Below are positions 25,916-35,790 of a DNA stretch of 64,000 nt, piece by piece (within the stretch, counting starts at the first letter, position 1; the number at the start of each line of letters is the position of its first letter). The position numbers and the translations under genes are program-made. The notes below the pieces were generated by a model. It did no database searches. It saw nothing but the letters and a program-made list of their open reading frames with translations, and had not been told where the DNA came from. This DNA comes from Alphaproteobacteria bacterium (lineage in GTDB: Bacteria; Pseudomonadota; Alphaproteobacteria; CACIAM-22H2): positions 62,001-126,000 of the forward strand of contig JAFKFM010000009.1 in NCBI GenBank assembly GCA_017308135.1, given 5' to 3'.

Positions 25916-26635
25916 ATGGGCCGGAAGCCGACTTTAAAAAGCGCACGCGTGCTGACGCGCAGCACGATCGCCGATCAGGTCTACGAGGACATCAAGGAAC
26001 GGATCCTCGATCAGACGCTGAAACCCGGCGAGCGGCTGACGATCGAGATTCTATCGCGCGGTCTGGGCGTGAGTTCCTCGCCGATCCGCGAAGCCCTGGC
26101 GCGGCTCGAAAGCGAGAAACTCGTCGTTTCGGAGTTCTACACCGGCTATTCGGTCGCCCCCGCGCCCGATCCCAAATATCTGCGCGACCTGCTCGACTTC
26201 CGCATCATGATGGAAGGCGAATGCGCGCGCATCGGCGCCCCGCGCAAGAATCCCGAAACCATTGCCGCGATGACCGCCGCGTTCGAGAAAATGTCGAAAA
26301 CCAAACGTCTGGGCACGCGTTATCGCGAATACGACAATTTCATCGCGGAAGATCAGAACTTCCATCGCGCGATCGTGGCGAGTTCCGGCAATCTCGCGAT
26401 GATCGCGGTCTACGCCGATCTCAACGCGATCCTGCATCAATCGCGGCTCTATATCTCGCGCTCGACCGACGGTTCGCCCGCCGAGGAAGTGCTGGCCGAG
26501 CATCACGAGATCCTCGCGGCCTTCGTCGCGGGTGACGGGGACGCGGCCGCTGCGGCGATCCGCCGCCATTTCGACGGCGGCAAGCGTCGCCTGCACAAGG
26601 CGTCGACGCCGACGCCCGACGCGGGTGCCGCTTAG
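25916..26635 (+). CDS. GntR-family regulator with FCD effector domain
   Basis: A 239-residue regulator. The N-terminal winged helix starts at TIADQVYEDIKERIL and ends with the classic SSSPIREALARLE recognition helix. The C-terminal all-helical FCD domain has the metal-binding pattern, with D of RDLLDFRIMMEGE, H of QNFHRAI and H of EHHEIL, and binds a carboxylate effector. It probably controls both flanking sugar-acid operons. The ATG at 25916 precedes the DNA-binding domain by a short basic tail. The stop overlaps the convergent hydroxyacid dehydrogenase stop by 4 bp. Confidence 0.88.
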   Translation: MGRKPTLKSARVLTRSTIADQVYEDIKERILDQTLKPGERLTIEILSRGLGVSSSPIREALARLESEKLVVSEFYTGYSVAPAPDPKYLRDLLDFRIMMEGECARIGAPRKNPETIAAMTAAFEKMSKTKRLGTRYREYDNFIAEDQNFHRAIVASSGNLAMIAVYADLNAILHQSRLYISRSTDGSPAEEVLAEHHEILAAFVAGDGDAAAAAIRRHFDGGKRRLHKASTPTPDAGAA

Positions 26636-27783
26636 CCTTCGGCGAGGAATTCGGCCGACAGCTTCGTGAATTCGGGGCAGCCGATCAGCGCGAGCGACGA
26701 CGCGATTTCCTGGCGCAAGATGTCGATCGCTTTCGCGGCGCCCGGCTTGCCATAGGCGACCGCGCCATACAACGTCGCGCGGCCGACGAACGTGAAATCG
26801 GCCCCCAAACACTTGGCGATGACGATATCGGAGCCGCGCCGGATTCCGCTATCGAGCATCACCGGGATGGCGTCGCCGACGGCGCGTTTGATCGCGGGCA
26901 GCGTCGTCAACGGCGAGGGCAGCGGATCGAAGGATTTACCGCCGTGATTGGAAACGATCACGCCGTCGATCCCCGCCTGCGCCGCGCGCACCGCGTCGTC
27001 GGGATGCTGAATTCCCTTAAGCAGGAACCTGCCGCGCCACGCCGCCCGCAGCCGCGCGATATCGTCCCAGGTTTGGATCGACGGGCTTTGCGAGCGGAAA
27101 AACGTCGCCACGCCCAGACCGTCGGCGCCCGGCGGCGCGTATTTGGCCCAGCTGCGCATCACCGGCATGCCGCCGCCGCGCAAATAGCCGATCAGCCACG
27201 CGGGATGCAGCAACGCTTCCAACACGATCGCCGGCGGCATTTTCGCGATCGGTTTGCCGAAGCCGTTGCGCGTGTCGCGCTCGCGCTTGGGATAAACCGG
27301 ATTGTCGGCCGTATAGACCAGCGTGCGAAAGCCGCTATCCCACGCGCGTTTCAACTGATCATCGGTAATCGCGCGATCCTTCGCTGGATAAAAATGGTAC
27401 CAGGCCTTACCCGCCCCGATCGGCCCGATCTCCTCCGGTGCTGCAACGCTCGCCCCCGACAGAATGAAGGGAATGCCGGCGGTGACGGCCGCCTCGGCCA
27501 GCATGAAATCCGCGTCGCGCCGCAGCAGCCCCGCGAATCCCGTCGGCGCCAAGCCGAACGGCGCGGTGTGCGTTTCACCGAACAGCAGCGTCGCAAGATC
27601 GATTCGCGAGACGTCGACCATGTAGCGCGGCAGCAGCGTCCGGTGCTCGAACGCCGCGCGATTGCGAACAAGCCCGCGCTCGGATTCCACACCCGATTCG
27701 ATCAGCTCAAACAACAAGCGCGGCAAACGCCGCTTCGCCGCTCGGCGCAAATCCTCGATCGCCAGAATGTCGCCGAGCTGCAT
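26632..27783 (-). CDS. FMN-dependent alpha-hydroxy-acid dehydrogenase/oxidase
   Basis: A 383-residue TIM-barrel flavoenzyme of the L-lactate dehydrogenase/glycolate oxidase family. FGLAPTGFAGL binds FMN, LLKGIQ carries the FMN lysine, and VSNHGGK holds the catalytic His280. The substrate-binding Arg of the usual NHGGRQ is Lys283 here. It oxidises a 2-hydroxy acid to the 2-keto acid. ATG 27783 follows a GGAGG region. It faces the GntR gene and is divergent from the kdgD operon, so a role in sugar-acid catabolism is likely. Confidence 0.85.
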   Translation of the reverse strand: MQLGDILAIEDLRRAAKRRLPRLLFELIESGVESERGLVRNRAAFEHRTLLPRYMVDVSRIDLATLLFGETHTAPFGLAPTGFAGLLRRDADFMLAEAAVTAGIPFILSGASVAAPEEIGPIGAGKAWYHFYPAKDRAITDDQLKRAWDSGFRTLVYTADNPVYPKRERDTRNGFGKPIAKMPPAIVLEALLHPAWLIGYLRGGGMPVMRSWAKYAPPGADGLGVATFFRSQSPSIQTWDDIARLRAAWRGRFLLKGIQHPDDAVRAAQAGIDGVIVSNHGGKSFDPLPSPLTTLPAIKRAVGDAIPVMLDSGIRRGSDIVIAKCLGADFTFVGRATLYGAVAYGKPGAAKAIDILRQEIASSLALIGCPEFTKLSAEFLAEG

Positions 27784-27989
27784 CGCTTTTCGCTTCCTCC
27801 CGCGCGTCGCTGCAGGCGCCAATCCCGTCGCACGACACCCGAATTTCTACGCAGTAGGGATAGACATACCCCCCTCTTCTGTCAAACCACCGGCCCGTAG
27901 GCGGTCCGCCGTATCTTGTTAAGATACTGATTATTTGCTGATTTTCAGCGTCTCTGAAAACAGATGATCTAAGACTTTCTTCTCCGAAA

Positions 27990-28008
27990 ATTATGCATTA
28001 TGCATAAT
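27990..28008. promoter_or_regulatory. perfect 19-bp palindrome, GntR operator candidate upstream of kdgD
   Basis: ATTATGCAT-T-ATGCATAAT is a perfect palindrome centred on 27999, 34 bp before the kdgD start and within the divergent region shared with the FMN dehydrogenase. FCD-type GntR regulators bind short palindromes of this kind. The half-site ATTATGCAT also occurs at 25807-25815 in the gntR promoter. The rest of this 258-bp gap is AT-rich and presumably holds both promoters. Confidence 0.72.
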
Positions 28009-28041
28009 CCATAAAAATCGGAAGGAACGTCAAAGGTCGCA

Positions 28042-28965
28042 ATGATGCCAAGCTCCACCAGCCCGTCTGAACTCAAATTGCGCCTCGCCAGCGGTCTGCT
28101 GTCCTTCCCCTTGACCGATTTTGACGCCGAAGATCGCTTCGATCCGAAATCCTTCCGCGCGCGTCTGGACTGGCTGTCGGCCTATCCCAGTGCAGGCCAA
28201 TTCATCGCGGGTGGCGCGGGCGAGTTCTTTTCGCTGACCGCCGACGAGTTCGCCGCGACGATGCGCATCGCGGTCGAAGCGCGCTGCCCCGGGCAGCTCG
28301 TCATCGGCGCGTCGGGCTTCGGCACGCGTGCCGCGATCAGTTACGCCCAGGAAGCCGAACGTGCGGGTGTCGACGGTCTGCTTCTGCTGCCCCCCTATCT
28401 CACCGAAGCGTCCCAGCAAGGATTGGCCGCGCATATCGGCGCGATCTGTGCGGCGACCAAGCTCGGCGTCATCGTCTACAACCGCGCCAATTGCCGCCTG
28501 AACGCCGAAACGGTGATGCGCTTGGCCGACGCGCACCCGAATTTGATCGCGATCAAGGACGGTGTGGGCGATACCGAAGAATTGCTGCGCATGCGCGCGG
28601 CTGCCGGCGATCGGCTCACCTTCATCAACGGCATGCCGACGGCGGAAATCTACGCGCAGGCCTATTATGGCATGGGCGTGCCCACCTACTCCTCCGCGAT
28701 CTTCAACTTCATTCCCGAAGCCGCGATCGGCTTCCACGATGCGGTGATGCGCCGCGACGAGTCGAAGATCCGCGAATTCCTGACGCGTTTTCTGCTGCCC
28801 TATTCGAAACTGCGCGGCCGCCAGCAAGGCTACGCCGTCAGCATCGTAAAAGCGGGTGTGCGCGTCATCGGCCGGAGTGCGGGCAAAGTCCGACCGCCTT
28901 TGTCCGACCTGACAGAGGCCGAATACGCGGAACTCGCGGCACTGATCGCCAAAGTGCGCGTCTGA
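28042..28965 (+). CDS. kdgD: 5-dehydro-4-deoxyglucarate dehydratase (KdgD-like)
   Basis: A 307-residue member of the DHDPS/NAL aldolase family. The Schiff-base Lys172 sits in AIKDGVGD and the catalytic Tyr146 in VIVYNR. The N-terminal GLLSFPLTDFDAEDRFD and the GAGEFFSLTADEF segment are diagnostic of KdgD, which converts 5-keto-4-deoxy-glucarate to 2-ketoglutarate semialdehyde with loss of CO2 and water. This supports glucarate/galactarate-type catabolism in the cassette. It leads a four-gene plus-strand operon behind the 19-bp palindrome. Confidence 0.88.
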   Translation: MMPSSTSPSELKLRLASGLLSFPLTDFDAEDRFDPKSFRARLDWLSAYPSAGQFIAGGAGEFFSLTADEFAATMRIAVEARCPGQLVIGASGFGTRAAISYAQEAERAGVDGLLLLPPYLTEASQQGLAAHIGAICAATKLGVIVYNRANCRLNAETVMRLADAHPNLIAIKDGVGDTEELLRMRAAAGDRLTFINGMPTAEIYAQAYYGMGVPTYSSAIFNFIPEAAIGFHDAVMRRDESKIREFLTRFLLPYSKLRGRQQGYAVSIVKAGVRVIGRSAGKVRPPLSDLTEAEYAELAALIAKVRV

Positions 28966-28984
28966 CGCGCGGAAGGAAGCGGCC

Positions 28985-29794
28985 ATGACGGACGTCAAGA
29001 TCTTTACCGCGTCGAGCAGCGCCACCGCCTCGCCCGATTGTGCCGGGCATGTGTTGATCTCTGGCTCCTACGGCGGCGAATACAACGCCTACAACGCCGC
29101 CAAATGGGGCGCGCGCGCTGTGATCCTCAACGACGCAGGCATCGGAAAGAAGAACGCCGGCATCAACGGCCTACCCTATCTCGATCGGGTGGGCGTCGCC
29201 GCCGCGACGGCCGATGCGATGACCTGCCATATCGCCGACGGCGACGACATGCTAGCGCAAGGCATCGTCAGCCACGTCAACGAAACCGCGCGCAAACTTG
29301 GCTGCGCACCCGGCCAAAGTGTGCGCGACTGCGCCGAACGAATGAAGTCGGCGCCGCTGGGCACGAGCGAATTGCCGCCGATCTGGGGCGGCGAGCGCCA
29401 TCCGCCCACATTGACGCCCGGCGGACGCACGGTCGCCTATCTCGACGCAGCGCCCATGCTGAGTCCCGAGGATGCGGGCGCCATCGTCGTGACGGGTTCG
29501 CATGCCGCCTTGTTCCGCGGCCGACCCGACGACGTCGTCAATGTCGGCGTCTTCGCGATCTTCTTCAGCGACGCGGGCGTCGGCAAGGACAATGCCGGGA
29601 TCTTGCGTCTTGCCGAACTCGACAAGCGCGGCATCGTCGCGGGCACGGCGTCGGCGATGAGCGCTCCCATCGGTCACGCGCGCGAGATCCACGACGACGG
29701 TATACTCTCCCACGTCAACGCGACGGCGGCGAAGTTCGGCGGCAAGCCGGGCATGGCGCTGCGCGATTTCGTCAAGGCGCTGATCAAGGCGTGA
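28985..29794 (+). CDS. uncharacterised protein with two tandem ~100-residue repeats
   Basis: I do not recognise this 269-residue protein. It is an internal duplication: residues about 21-120 and 164-265 share the spaced motifs [VI][ST]GS, DAGxGKxNAGI, a GxxAxTAxAM segment and GI[VL]SHVN. There is no signal peptide or membrane helix, so it is probably cytoplasmic. It lies 19 bp after kdgD and 14 bp before the GlcG/HbpS-like gene, so a part in the same sugar-acid pathway is likely. The repeated Asp-Ala-Gly and Ser-His-Val-Asn motifs could form two equivalent active or binding sites. Confidence 0.75.
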   Translation: MTDVKIFTASSSATASPDCAGHVLISGSYGGEYNAYNAAKWGARAVILNDAGIGKKNAGINGLPYLDRVGVAAATADAMTCHIADGDDMLAQGIVSHVNETARKLGCAPGQSVRDCAERMKSAPLGTSELPPIWGGERHPPTLTPGGRTVAYLDAAPMLSPEDAGAIVVTGSHAALFRGRPDDVVNVGVFAIFFSDAGVGKDNAGILRLAELDKRGIVAGTASAMSAPIGHAREIHDDGILSHVNATAAKFGGKPGMALRDFVKALIKA

Positions 29795-29808
29795 ATCGAG
29801 GGATTGCG

Positions 29809-30234
29809 ATGAACAAGCTGCAGACCAAACCCGTCCTGACGCTCGAAGTCGCCAAGGCGATGCTCGAAGCGTCCGAAGCCAAAGCGCGCGAGCTTGGCCT
29901 GGTGATGACTATCGCGGTGGTCGACGACGGCGGCCATCCGCTGGCGCTGTCGCGGATGGACGGCATCCACGCGGGCACGGTCGAGATCGCCTTCGCCAAG
30001 GCGAAGTCGTCGGTCATGTTCAAACGCCCGACGGCCAAATTCGGCGAAGGCGTCGCGGCCGGCACGATCGGTCTGATCGCACTGCCCAATGTCGTACCCT
30101 TCGCCGGCGGCCTGCCGCTGATGAGCGGCATGAGCCTCGTGGGAGCGGTAGGTGCGAGCGGCGCTTCGCCCGACAAGGACGAAGCGGTCGCCGCCGCGGG
30201 CGTCGCCGTGTTCGAATCCGCCCTCAAAGCCTGA
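29809..30234 (+). CDS. GlcG/HbpS-family protein
   Basis: A 141-residue protein of the GlcG/HbpS alpha/beta fold: LTLEVAKAMLEASEAKARE, then TIAVVDDGGHPLALSRMDG and a C-terminal GAVGASGASPDKDEAVA. Such proteins occur in glycolate and other hydroxyacid operons; some members bind haem or act as sensors, and most have no assigned reaction. It lacks a signal peptide. It is co-transcribed with kdgD and the duplicated protein. Confidence 0.85.
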   Translation: MNKLQTKPVLTLEVAKAMLEASEAKARELGLVMTIAVVDDGGHPLALSRMDGIHAGTVEIAFAKAKSSVMFKRPTAKFGEGVAAGTIGLIALPNVVPFAGGLPLMSGMSLVGAVGASGASPDKDEAVAAAGVAVFESALKA

Positions 30235-30246
30235 ACGGAAGCCGCG

Positions 30247-30549
30247 ATGCCCTATCTTGTCGAGACCCATCATCGCCCCGATACCGAAGACACACGCAAC
30301 AAGCTGCGCCCGGAACATCTCGCCTATCTCGACGCGAATGTCGGCAAACTGCTGGCGGCGGGCGCCAAGCTCAACGACGACGGCAGCGTGGCGCCGGGTA
30401 GCTTCTATATCGTCGATACGGACGAGCGCGCCGTGGCGGAAGCGTTCATGAACGCCGAGCCATATTCGCGCGCCGGGCTCTTCGAACGCGTCGTCTACAC
30501 CCGTTGGCGCAAGGGCTATTTCGACTTCAAACGCCAGCCGGCGAAGTGA
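30247..30549 (+). CDS. YciI-family protein
   Basis: A 100-residue ferredoxin-like protein with the YCII hallmarks: an N-terminal R-P-E-H-L-A-Y-L segment with the conserved His, a G-S-F-Y-I-V-D strand, and the AEAFMNAEPYSRAGLFE helix-turn with the family's D/N-P-Y pattern. Related proteins are small enzymes acting on lactone- or muconolactone-like compounds, but most are uncharacterised. It ends the kdgD operon, 39 bp before the second tRNA-fragment repeat. Confidence 0.82.
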   Translation: MPYLVETHHRPDTEDTRNKLRPEHLAYLDANVGKLLAAGAKLNDDGSVAPGSFYIVDTDERAVAEAFMNAEPYSRAGLFERVVYTRWRKGYFDFKRQPAK

Positions 30550-30587
30550 CAGCCGACGCCGGTTTGATCGTCATGGTTTTGACGTAC

Positions 30588-30713
30588 TCCGGATGGAGGG
30601 CGCTACAGGGATCGAACCTGTGACCCCTACCAAGTCAGCGCACGCGAACGTCGCGTGAATTCAATCGGTTAGAGATAGGGTTTCCCGCAGATCGGGCGTC
30701 CGAATGCGAGGGA
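30588..30713 (-). repeat. tRNA-Val(GAC) 3'-half attachment-site repeat, copy 2
   Basis: Same element and orientation as copy 1. On the minus strand 30638-30594 reads CTGACTT, GGTAG, GGGTC, ACAGG, TTCGATC, CCTGT, AGCGCCC, TCCA. The tail again carries AATTCAATC, GGTTAG-GA-AGGG and TTTCCCGCAGATCG, but the closing arm of the inverted repeat is decayed (TGCGAGGGA). No 5' tRNA half is present. It marks the boundary between the sugar-acid cassette and the peptide cassette. Confidence 0.8.
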
Positions 30714-30725
30714 CTATCACGCAGA

Positions 30726-31943
30726 TCACCGCCGCGCGAGATCGAACAGCGTACGCGCCAAAACTTGCGTGCCGATCAGCAAATCCGCCGGCTCCGTGAA
30801 TTCGGCCGCGTTGTGGCTGATGCCGTCGCGGCTGGGGACGAAGATCATCGCGGTCGGAACTTTGGCCGAAACCGGCACGGCGTCGTGGCCCGCGACGGTG
30901 CGCAGTTCCAGCGGTTCGTGACCTTCCGCCCGCGCCGCGGCGGCGATCGCCGCGCGCACGCCCGGATCGAAATCGGCGACTTTGCGATCGACCGTCTGGC
31001 GTAGTTTGATTTCGATCCCCTTGCCGCGCAAAGCCTCGATCGTCGCGTGGAATTTTTCGCACGCCTTGGCGAGGCGCGCGCCATCGACGTCGCGCAACTC
31101 CGCGAACAATGTCACCGTTTCGGGCACCACGTTGCTGGAATTGGGGCCGACTTCCAGACGCCCGACCGAACTCAGCAATGCGCCGCCGGTTTCGTCGGAA
31201 AGCTTGCGCACGGCCAGGATCAGCTCGGCCGCCGGGAGCAGCGCGTCGCGCCGCTCGGCCATCGGCGTCGGGCCGGTATGTGCGGCCTTGCCGCGGAATT
31301 CGACGACGTATTTCGCCGTGCCCCAATTGCCGGTGACCACACCGATCTTGCGCCCGGCGCGTTCCAATGCCGGCCCCTGCTCGATATGGATTTCGAGATA
31401 GCCGGCGACGGCGGAAGGCGCCGGCCCCGCATCCTTCCCCGCATAGCCGATCGCGGCGAGCGATTCGCCCATCGAAACGCCGTCGCCATCGAGGGCCGCG
31501 AGCGCCGTCTCCAACGCCAATGCGCCGGTATAGACGCCGCTGCCCATCAGCGAGGGCTGATAGCGCGCGCCCTCCTCGTTCGTCCAATTCACCACCGCGA
31601 TATTGCGCGTGAGTCCCGCTTCGCGCTTGGCCGCGATCGCCGCGTGCAGCGATGCGATCACGCCGTAAGCGCCGTCGTATTTGCCGCCGGTGGGCTGGCT
31701 GTCGAGATGCGATCCGGTCAGCAGCCACGGCGCATCGGGTGCTGCCGTGCGCGCCAGGCCGAACATATTGCCGATCGCGTCGACTTTTATCTCGAAGCCT
31801 TCCGTTTTCAGCCGATCGGCGAACCAGTCGCGCGCGGCGCCGTCTTCCTTGCCGGCCGTGAGCCGGCACACGCCGCCATCCGGCGTGGCGCCGAACGCCG
31901 AAACATTGGTCATATCGCGATGGAATGCGGCGGCGTCGATCAT
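30726..31943 (-). CDS. M20-family amidase/hydantoinase-carbamoylase (Zn-dependent)
   Basis: A 405-residue M20 hydrolase of the N-carbamoyl-L-amino-acid hydrolase/allantoate amidohydrolase branch. Metal ligands lie in GSHLDSQPTGGKYDG, NEEGARY and EIHIEQGPALE, with SRDGISHN near the end. It cleaves a carbamoyl or acyl group from an amino acid in the cytoplasm. Last gene of the peptide-transport operon; its ATG overlaps the DppF stop in an ATGA junction, so import and hydrolysis are coupled. Confidence 0.88.
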   Translation of the reverse strand: MIDAAAFHRDMTNVSAFGATPDGGVCRLTAGKEDGAARDWFADRLKTEGFEIKVDAIGNMFGLARTAAPDAPWLLTGSHLDSQPTGGKYDGAYGVIASLHAAIAAKREAGLTRNIAVVNWTNEEGARYQPSLMGSGVYTGALALETALAALDGDGVSMGESLAAIGYAGKDAGPAPSAVAGYLEIHIEQGPALERAGRKIGVVTGNWGTAKYVVEFRGKAAHTGPTPMAERRDALLPAAELILAVRKLSDETGGALLSSVGRLEVGPNSSNVVPETVTLFAELRDVDGARLAKACEKFHATIEALRGKGIEIKLRQTVDRKVADFDPGVRAAIAAAARAEGHEPLELRTVAGHDAVPVSAKVPTAMIFVPSRDGISHNAAEFTEPADLLIGTQVLARTLFDLARR

Positions 31944-32937
31944 GTCCGGTTTCCTTCCCAACGGGCGAAATCGATCTCGCCCGCGTAATGGCAGCGTACC
32001 GCGCGGCCTTCGACCACGCGCAACGGCGGCGCGGTGGCGGCGCAATCCTCCTTCGCGAAGGCGCAGCGCGTATGGAAGCGGCAGCCCGAGGGCGGATCGA
32101 GGGGGCTTGGCACGTCGCCGCCGATCGGCGCTTCGCGCACCGCGCCCGGATCGGGATCGACCGTGGGGGCGGCGGCGAACAGCGCACGCGAATAGGGATG
32201 CGTCGCGCCGTCCCGCATCTTGGCGGCGTCGGCGAGTTCGACGATCTGGCCCAGATACATGACCGCGATGCGATCGGCGATATGCTTCACCAGCGACAGA
32301 TCGTGCGAGATGAACACCAGCGCGATCCCGAATTGCTGGCGCAAGCGCATCAACAGATTGATAACTTGCGCTTGGATCGACACGTCGAGGGCCGAAACCG
32401 GCTCGTCGCAAACGATCACGTCGGGCTCGACCGCCAAGGCGCGCGCGATCGCCACGCGCTGACGCTGCCCGCCCGACAATTCGTGCGGATAGCGCTCCAT
32501 GAACTCCTCGCCGAGGCCGACGATGGCCAGCAGCTCGGCCGCCCGCCGGCGGCGATCGCCGCGCGACAACTTCGAGTGCAGGCGCAGCGGATCGGTCATC
32601 AACGTGCCGATCGACCAGCGCGGGTTGAGGCTGGCATAGGGATCCTGGAACACGATCTGGATACGTCGGCGCAACGGCCGCAAAGCGTCGGCGCCCAGAT
32701 GCGTGATATCGGTACCGTAGAGGCGGATCGTTCCGCCGGTCGGATCCTCCAGCCGCATCAAGCAGCGCGCCAAGGTCGATTTACCGCAGCCCGATTCGCC
32801 GACGATCGCCAATGTCTCGCCACGCGCCACGCGCAGCGACACGCCGTCGAGCGCGTGGACGACCTTGCGCGGCGCGAAGGGACCGCCGCCGACCGGATAA
32901 TGTTTGACGAGGTTCTCGACCTCCAGCACCGGCGCGC

Positions 32938-32941
<4 letters not shown>
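31940..32941 (-). CDS. dppF: peptide ABC transporter ATP-binding protein DppF-like
   Basis: A 333-residue ATPase: Walker A GESGCGKST, signature LSGGQRQRVAIARAL, Walker B VIVCDEPVSALD. The oligopeptide-type C-terminal domain has cysteines in GCRFHTRCAFAKEDC, which bind an Fe-S cluster in the Opp/Dpp family. Both ends overlap the neighbouring genes by 4 bp. It energises DppBC together with DppD. Confidence 0.93.
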
Positions 32942-33911
<970 letters not shown>

Positions 33912-33915
<4 letters not shown>

Positions 33916-34748
33916 CGCTGGCGGAGCCTCGGATTGAGCGCGTCGTTGAGGCCCTCGCCGACCAGATTGATGGCGAGCACGGTGATCAGAATCATCACGC
34001 CGGGGATCGCGGCCATCCACCAAGCGCTGCGCAAGACGGTGCGCGCCACGCCGATCATATAGCCCCACGATACGAGATTGGGATCGCCCAGCCCCAGAAA
34101 GGACAGGCCCGATTCCGTCAAGATCGCCGTCGCCACGGTCAGCGACGCGACGACGACCACCGGCGGCAGCGCGTTGGGCATGATCTGGAACAGGATGATT
34201 TCGCGATCGCGCATGCCCAACGCCCGACAACCCAGCACGTATTCGCGCTGGCGATGGGCGATGAATTCGCCGCGCGCCAAACGCGCCACCGATGGCCATG
34301 AGACGGCCGCGATCGCCAACACGATGGTGACGATATCGGGCGAGAAGATCGCCACGAGCACAACCGCCAGCACGAAAGACGGAATCGTCAAAAAGAAATC
34401 CGTCAGCCGCATCAGCAGATTGTCGGGCCAGCCGCCGTAATAGCCGGCGACCGCGCCGACCGCGACGCCGAACAACGTGGCCGCAAGGCTCGCCATGATG
34501 CCGATCATCAGCGAGATGCGCGCCCCGTGCAGGATGCCCGCCAGAATATCGCGCCCGGCAACGTCGGTACCCAACGGATAGGCGCCGAACGGCGGCTGGA
34601 ACGGCCGGCCGACCATGTCGAACGGATCGGTCGGATAGAGTGCGGGCCCGATCGCCGCCATGATCAGCACGGCGGCCAGAACGGCCAAACCCGCGACGGC
34701 CGGGCGGTTGGTCTTGAAGCGCGACCAGAATGCGGCGAGATCGTTCAT
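33912..34748 (-). CDS. dppC: peptide ABC transporter permease DppC-like
   Basis: A 278-residue permease. The N-terminal PLGTDVAGRDILAGILHGAR is the OppC/DppC signature; the EAA loop GCRALGMRDREIILFQIMPN and C-terminal ESGLSFLGLGDPNLVSWG follow. About six membrane helices. It starts inside the dppB stop (ATGA). Confidence 0.93.
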
Positions 34749-35722
34749 TTCTGCACGATCCTCGGGTCGAGCAACCCGTAAACGAGATCGACCACGAGAC
34801 TCGCCAGCACGACGACGGCCGACGAGACGAACAGGATGCCGAGCAGCAAGTTCAGATCGCGCTGCAGCAGCGCGTCGAACACCAAGCGGCCCAGGCCGGG
34901 CCACGCGAAGACGGTTTCAACCAGGATCGAGCCGCCCAGGATATGGCCGATCTGCACGCCGGCCAGCGTGACGACCGGCAGCAGCGCGTTGCGGAACGCG
35001 TGCGTCCAGGCGATACGCCCTTCAGACAGGCCTTTGGCGCGCGCCGTGGTGATGAATTCGAGGCGATAGATTTCGAGCATCGAAGCGCGCATCAGCCGCG
35101 TATAGATGGCGACGTAGAACAGACCCAGCGTGATCGCGGGCAGGATCAAGTGATGCGCGACTTCCAGCGCATAGGCGAAGCCCGCCGTGCCCGCGCCGAT
35201 GCGCGACATGCCGCCCGACGGCACGAGGTCCAGATGGATCGAGAACGCGACGATCAGCATCAGCCCCAGCCAAAATGCGGGCGTCGCGTAAACGATCAGC
35301 GCGACGACCGAGATGACGCCATCGAGCCAGCCGCCTTGGCGGCGCGCGGCGGCCACGCCGAGCAGCAATCCGACGACGATGGCGATACCGATCGCCGTGA
35401 CCATCAAGATCAACGTCGCGGGAAGGCGATCGAGAATCAGATCGATCACCGGCAATTGCTGGAGATGCGACGTGCCCAGATCGAGCACCGCGAGCTTGCC
35501 GAGATAGATGGCGAATTGTTCGTAATATGGCCGGTCGAGACCGAATTCACGGCGCAGCTGCGCCATCAATTCGGGCGTGGCATGGCCCATCTGACCCGCC
35601 AGCACGTCCGCGACGTCGCCGGGCGCCATGTTCAAAAGCACGAAATTCAGCGCGCCGATCGCCATCACCACCGGGATGACCTGCAACAGGCGCACGACCG
35701 CGAAGCGTAGGGCTCCCCCCAT
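34745..35722 (-). CDS. dppB: peptide ABC transporter permease DppB-like
   Basis: A 325-residue permease. The N-terminal helix RLLQVIPVVMAIGALNFVLL, FGLDRPYYEQF and YATPAFWLGLMLIVAF are typical of DppB/OppB; the EAA loop TTARAKGLSEGRIAWTHAFR contacts the ATPases. A hairpin separates it from the upstream binding-protein gene. Confidence 0.93.
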   Translation of the reverse strand: MGGALRFAVVRLLQVIPVVMAIGALNFVLLNMAPGDVADVLAGQMGHATPELMAQLRREFGLDRPYYEQFAIYLGKLAVLDLGTSHLQQLPVIDLILDRLPATLILMVTAIGIAIVVGLLLGVAAARRQGGWLDGVISVVALIVYATPAFWLGLMLIVAFSIHLDLVPSGGMSRIGAGTAGFAYALEVAHHLILPAITLGLFYVAIYTRLMRASMLEIYRLEFITTARAKGLSEGRIAWTHAFRNALLPVVTLAGVQIGHILGGSILVETVFAWPGLGRLVFDALLQRDLNLLLGILFVSSAVVVLASLVVDLVYGLLDPRIVQK

Positions 35723-35742
35723 CCGCGTTTCCTTTCAAACGG

Positions 35743-35776
35743 CCCGTCGCCGCGGCGCGAACGCCGCGACGACGGG
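35743..35776 (-). promoter_or_regulatory. intercistronic stem-loop between dppA and dppB
   Basis: 15-nt arms (35743-35757 and 35762-35776) with a single mismatch and a CGAA tetraloop form a very stable hairpin 14 bp after the dppA stop. No T-run follows on the minus strand, so it is more likely an mRNA-stabilising or partially attenuating element than a terminator. Its effect would be to raise dppA over dppB-F. Confidence 0.7.
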
Positions 35777-35790
35777 GACCGTGACGACGC

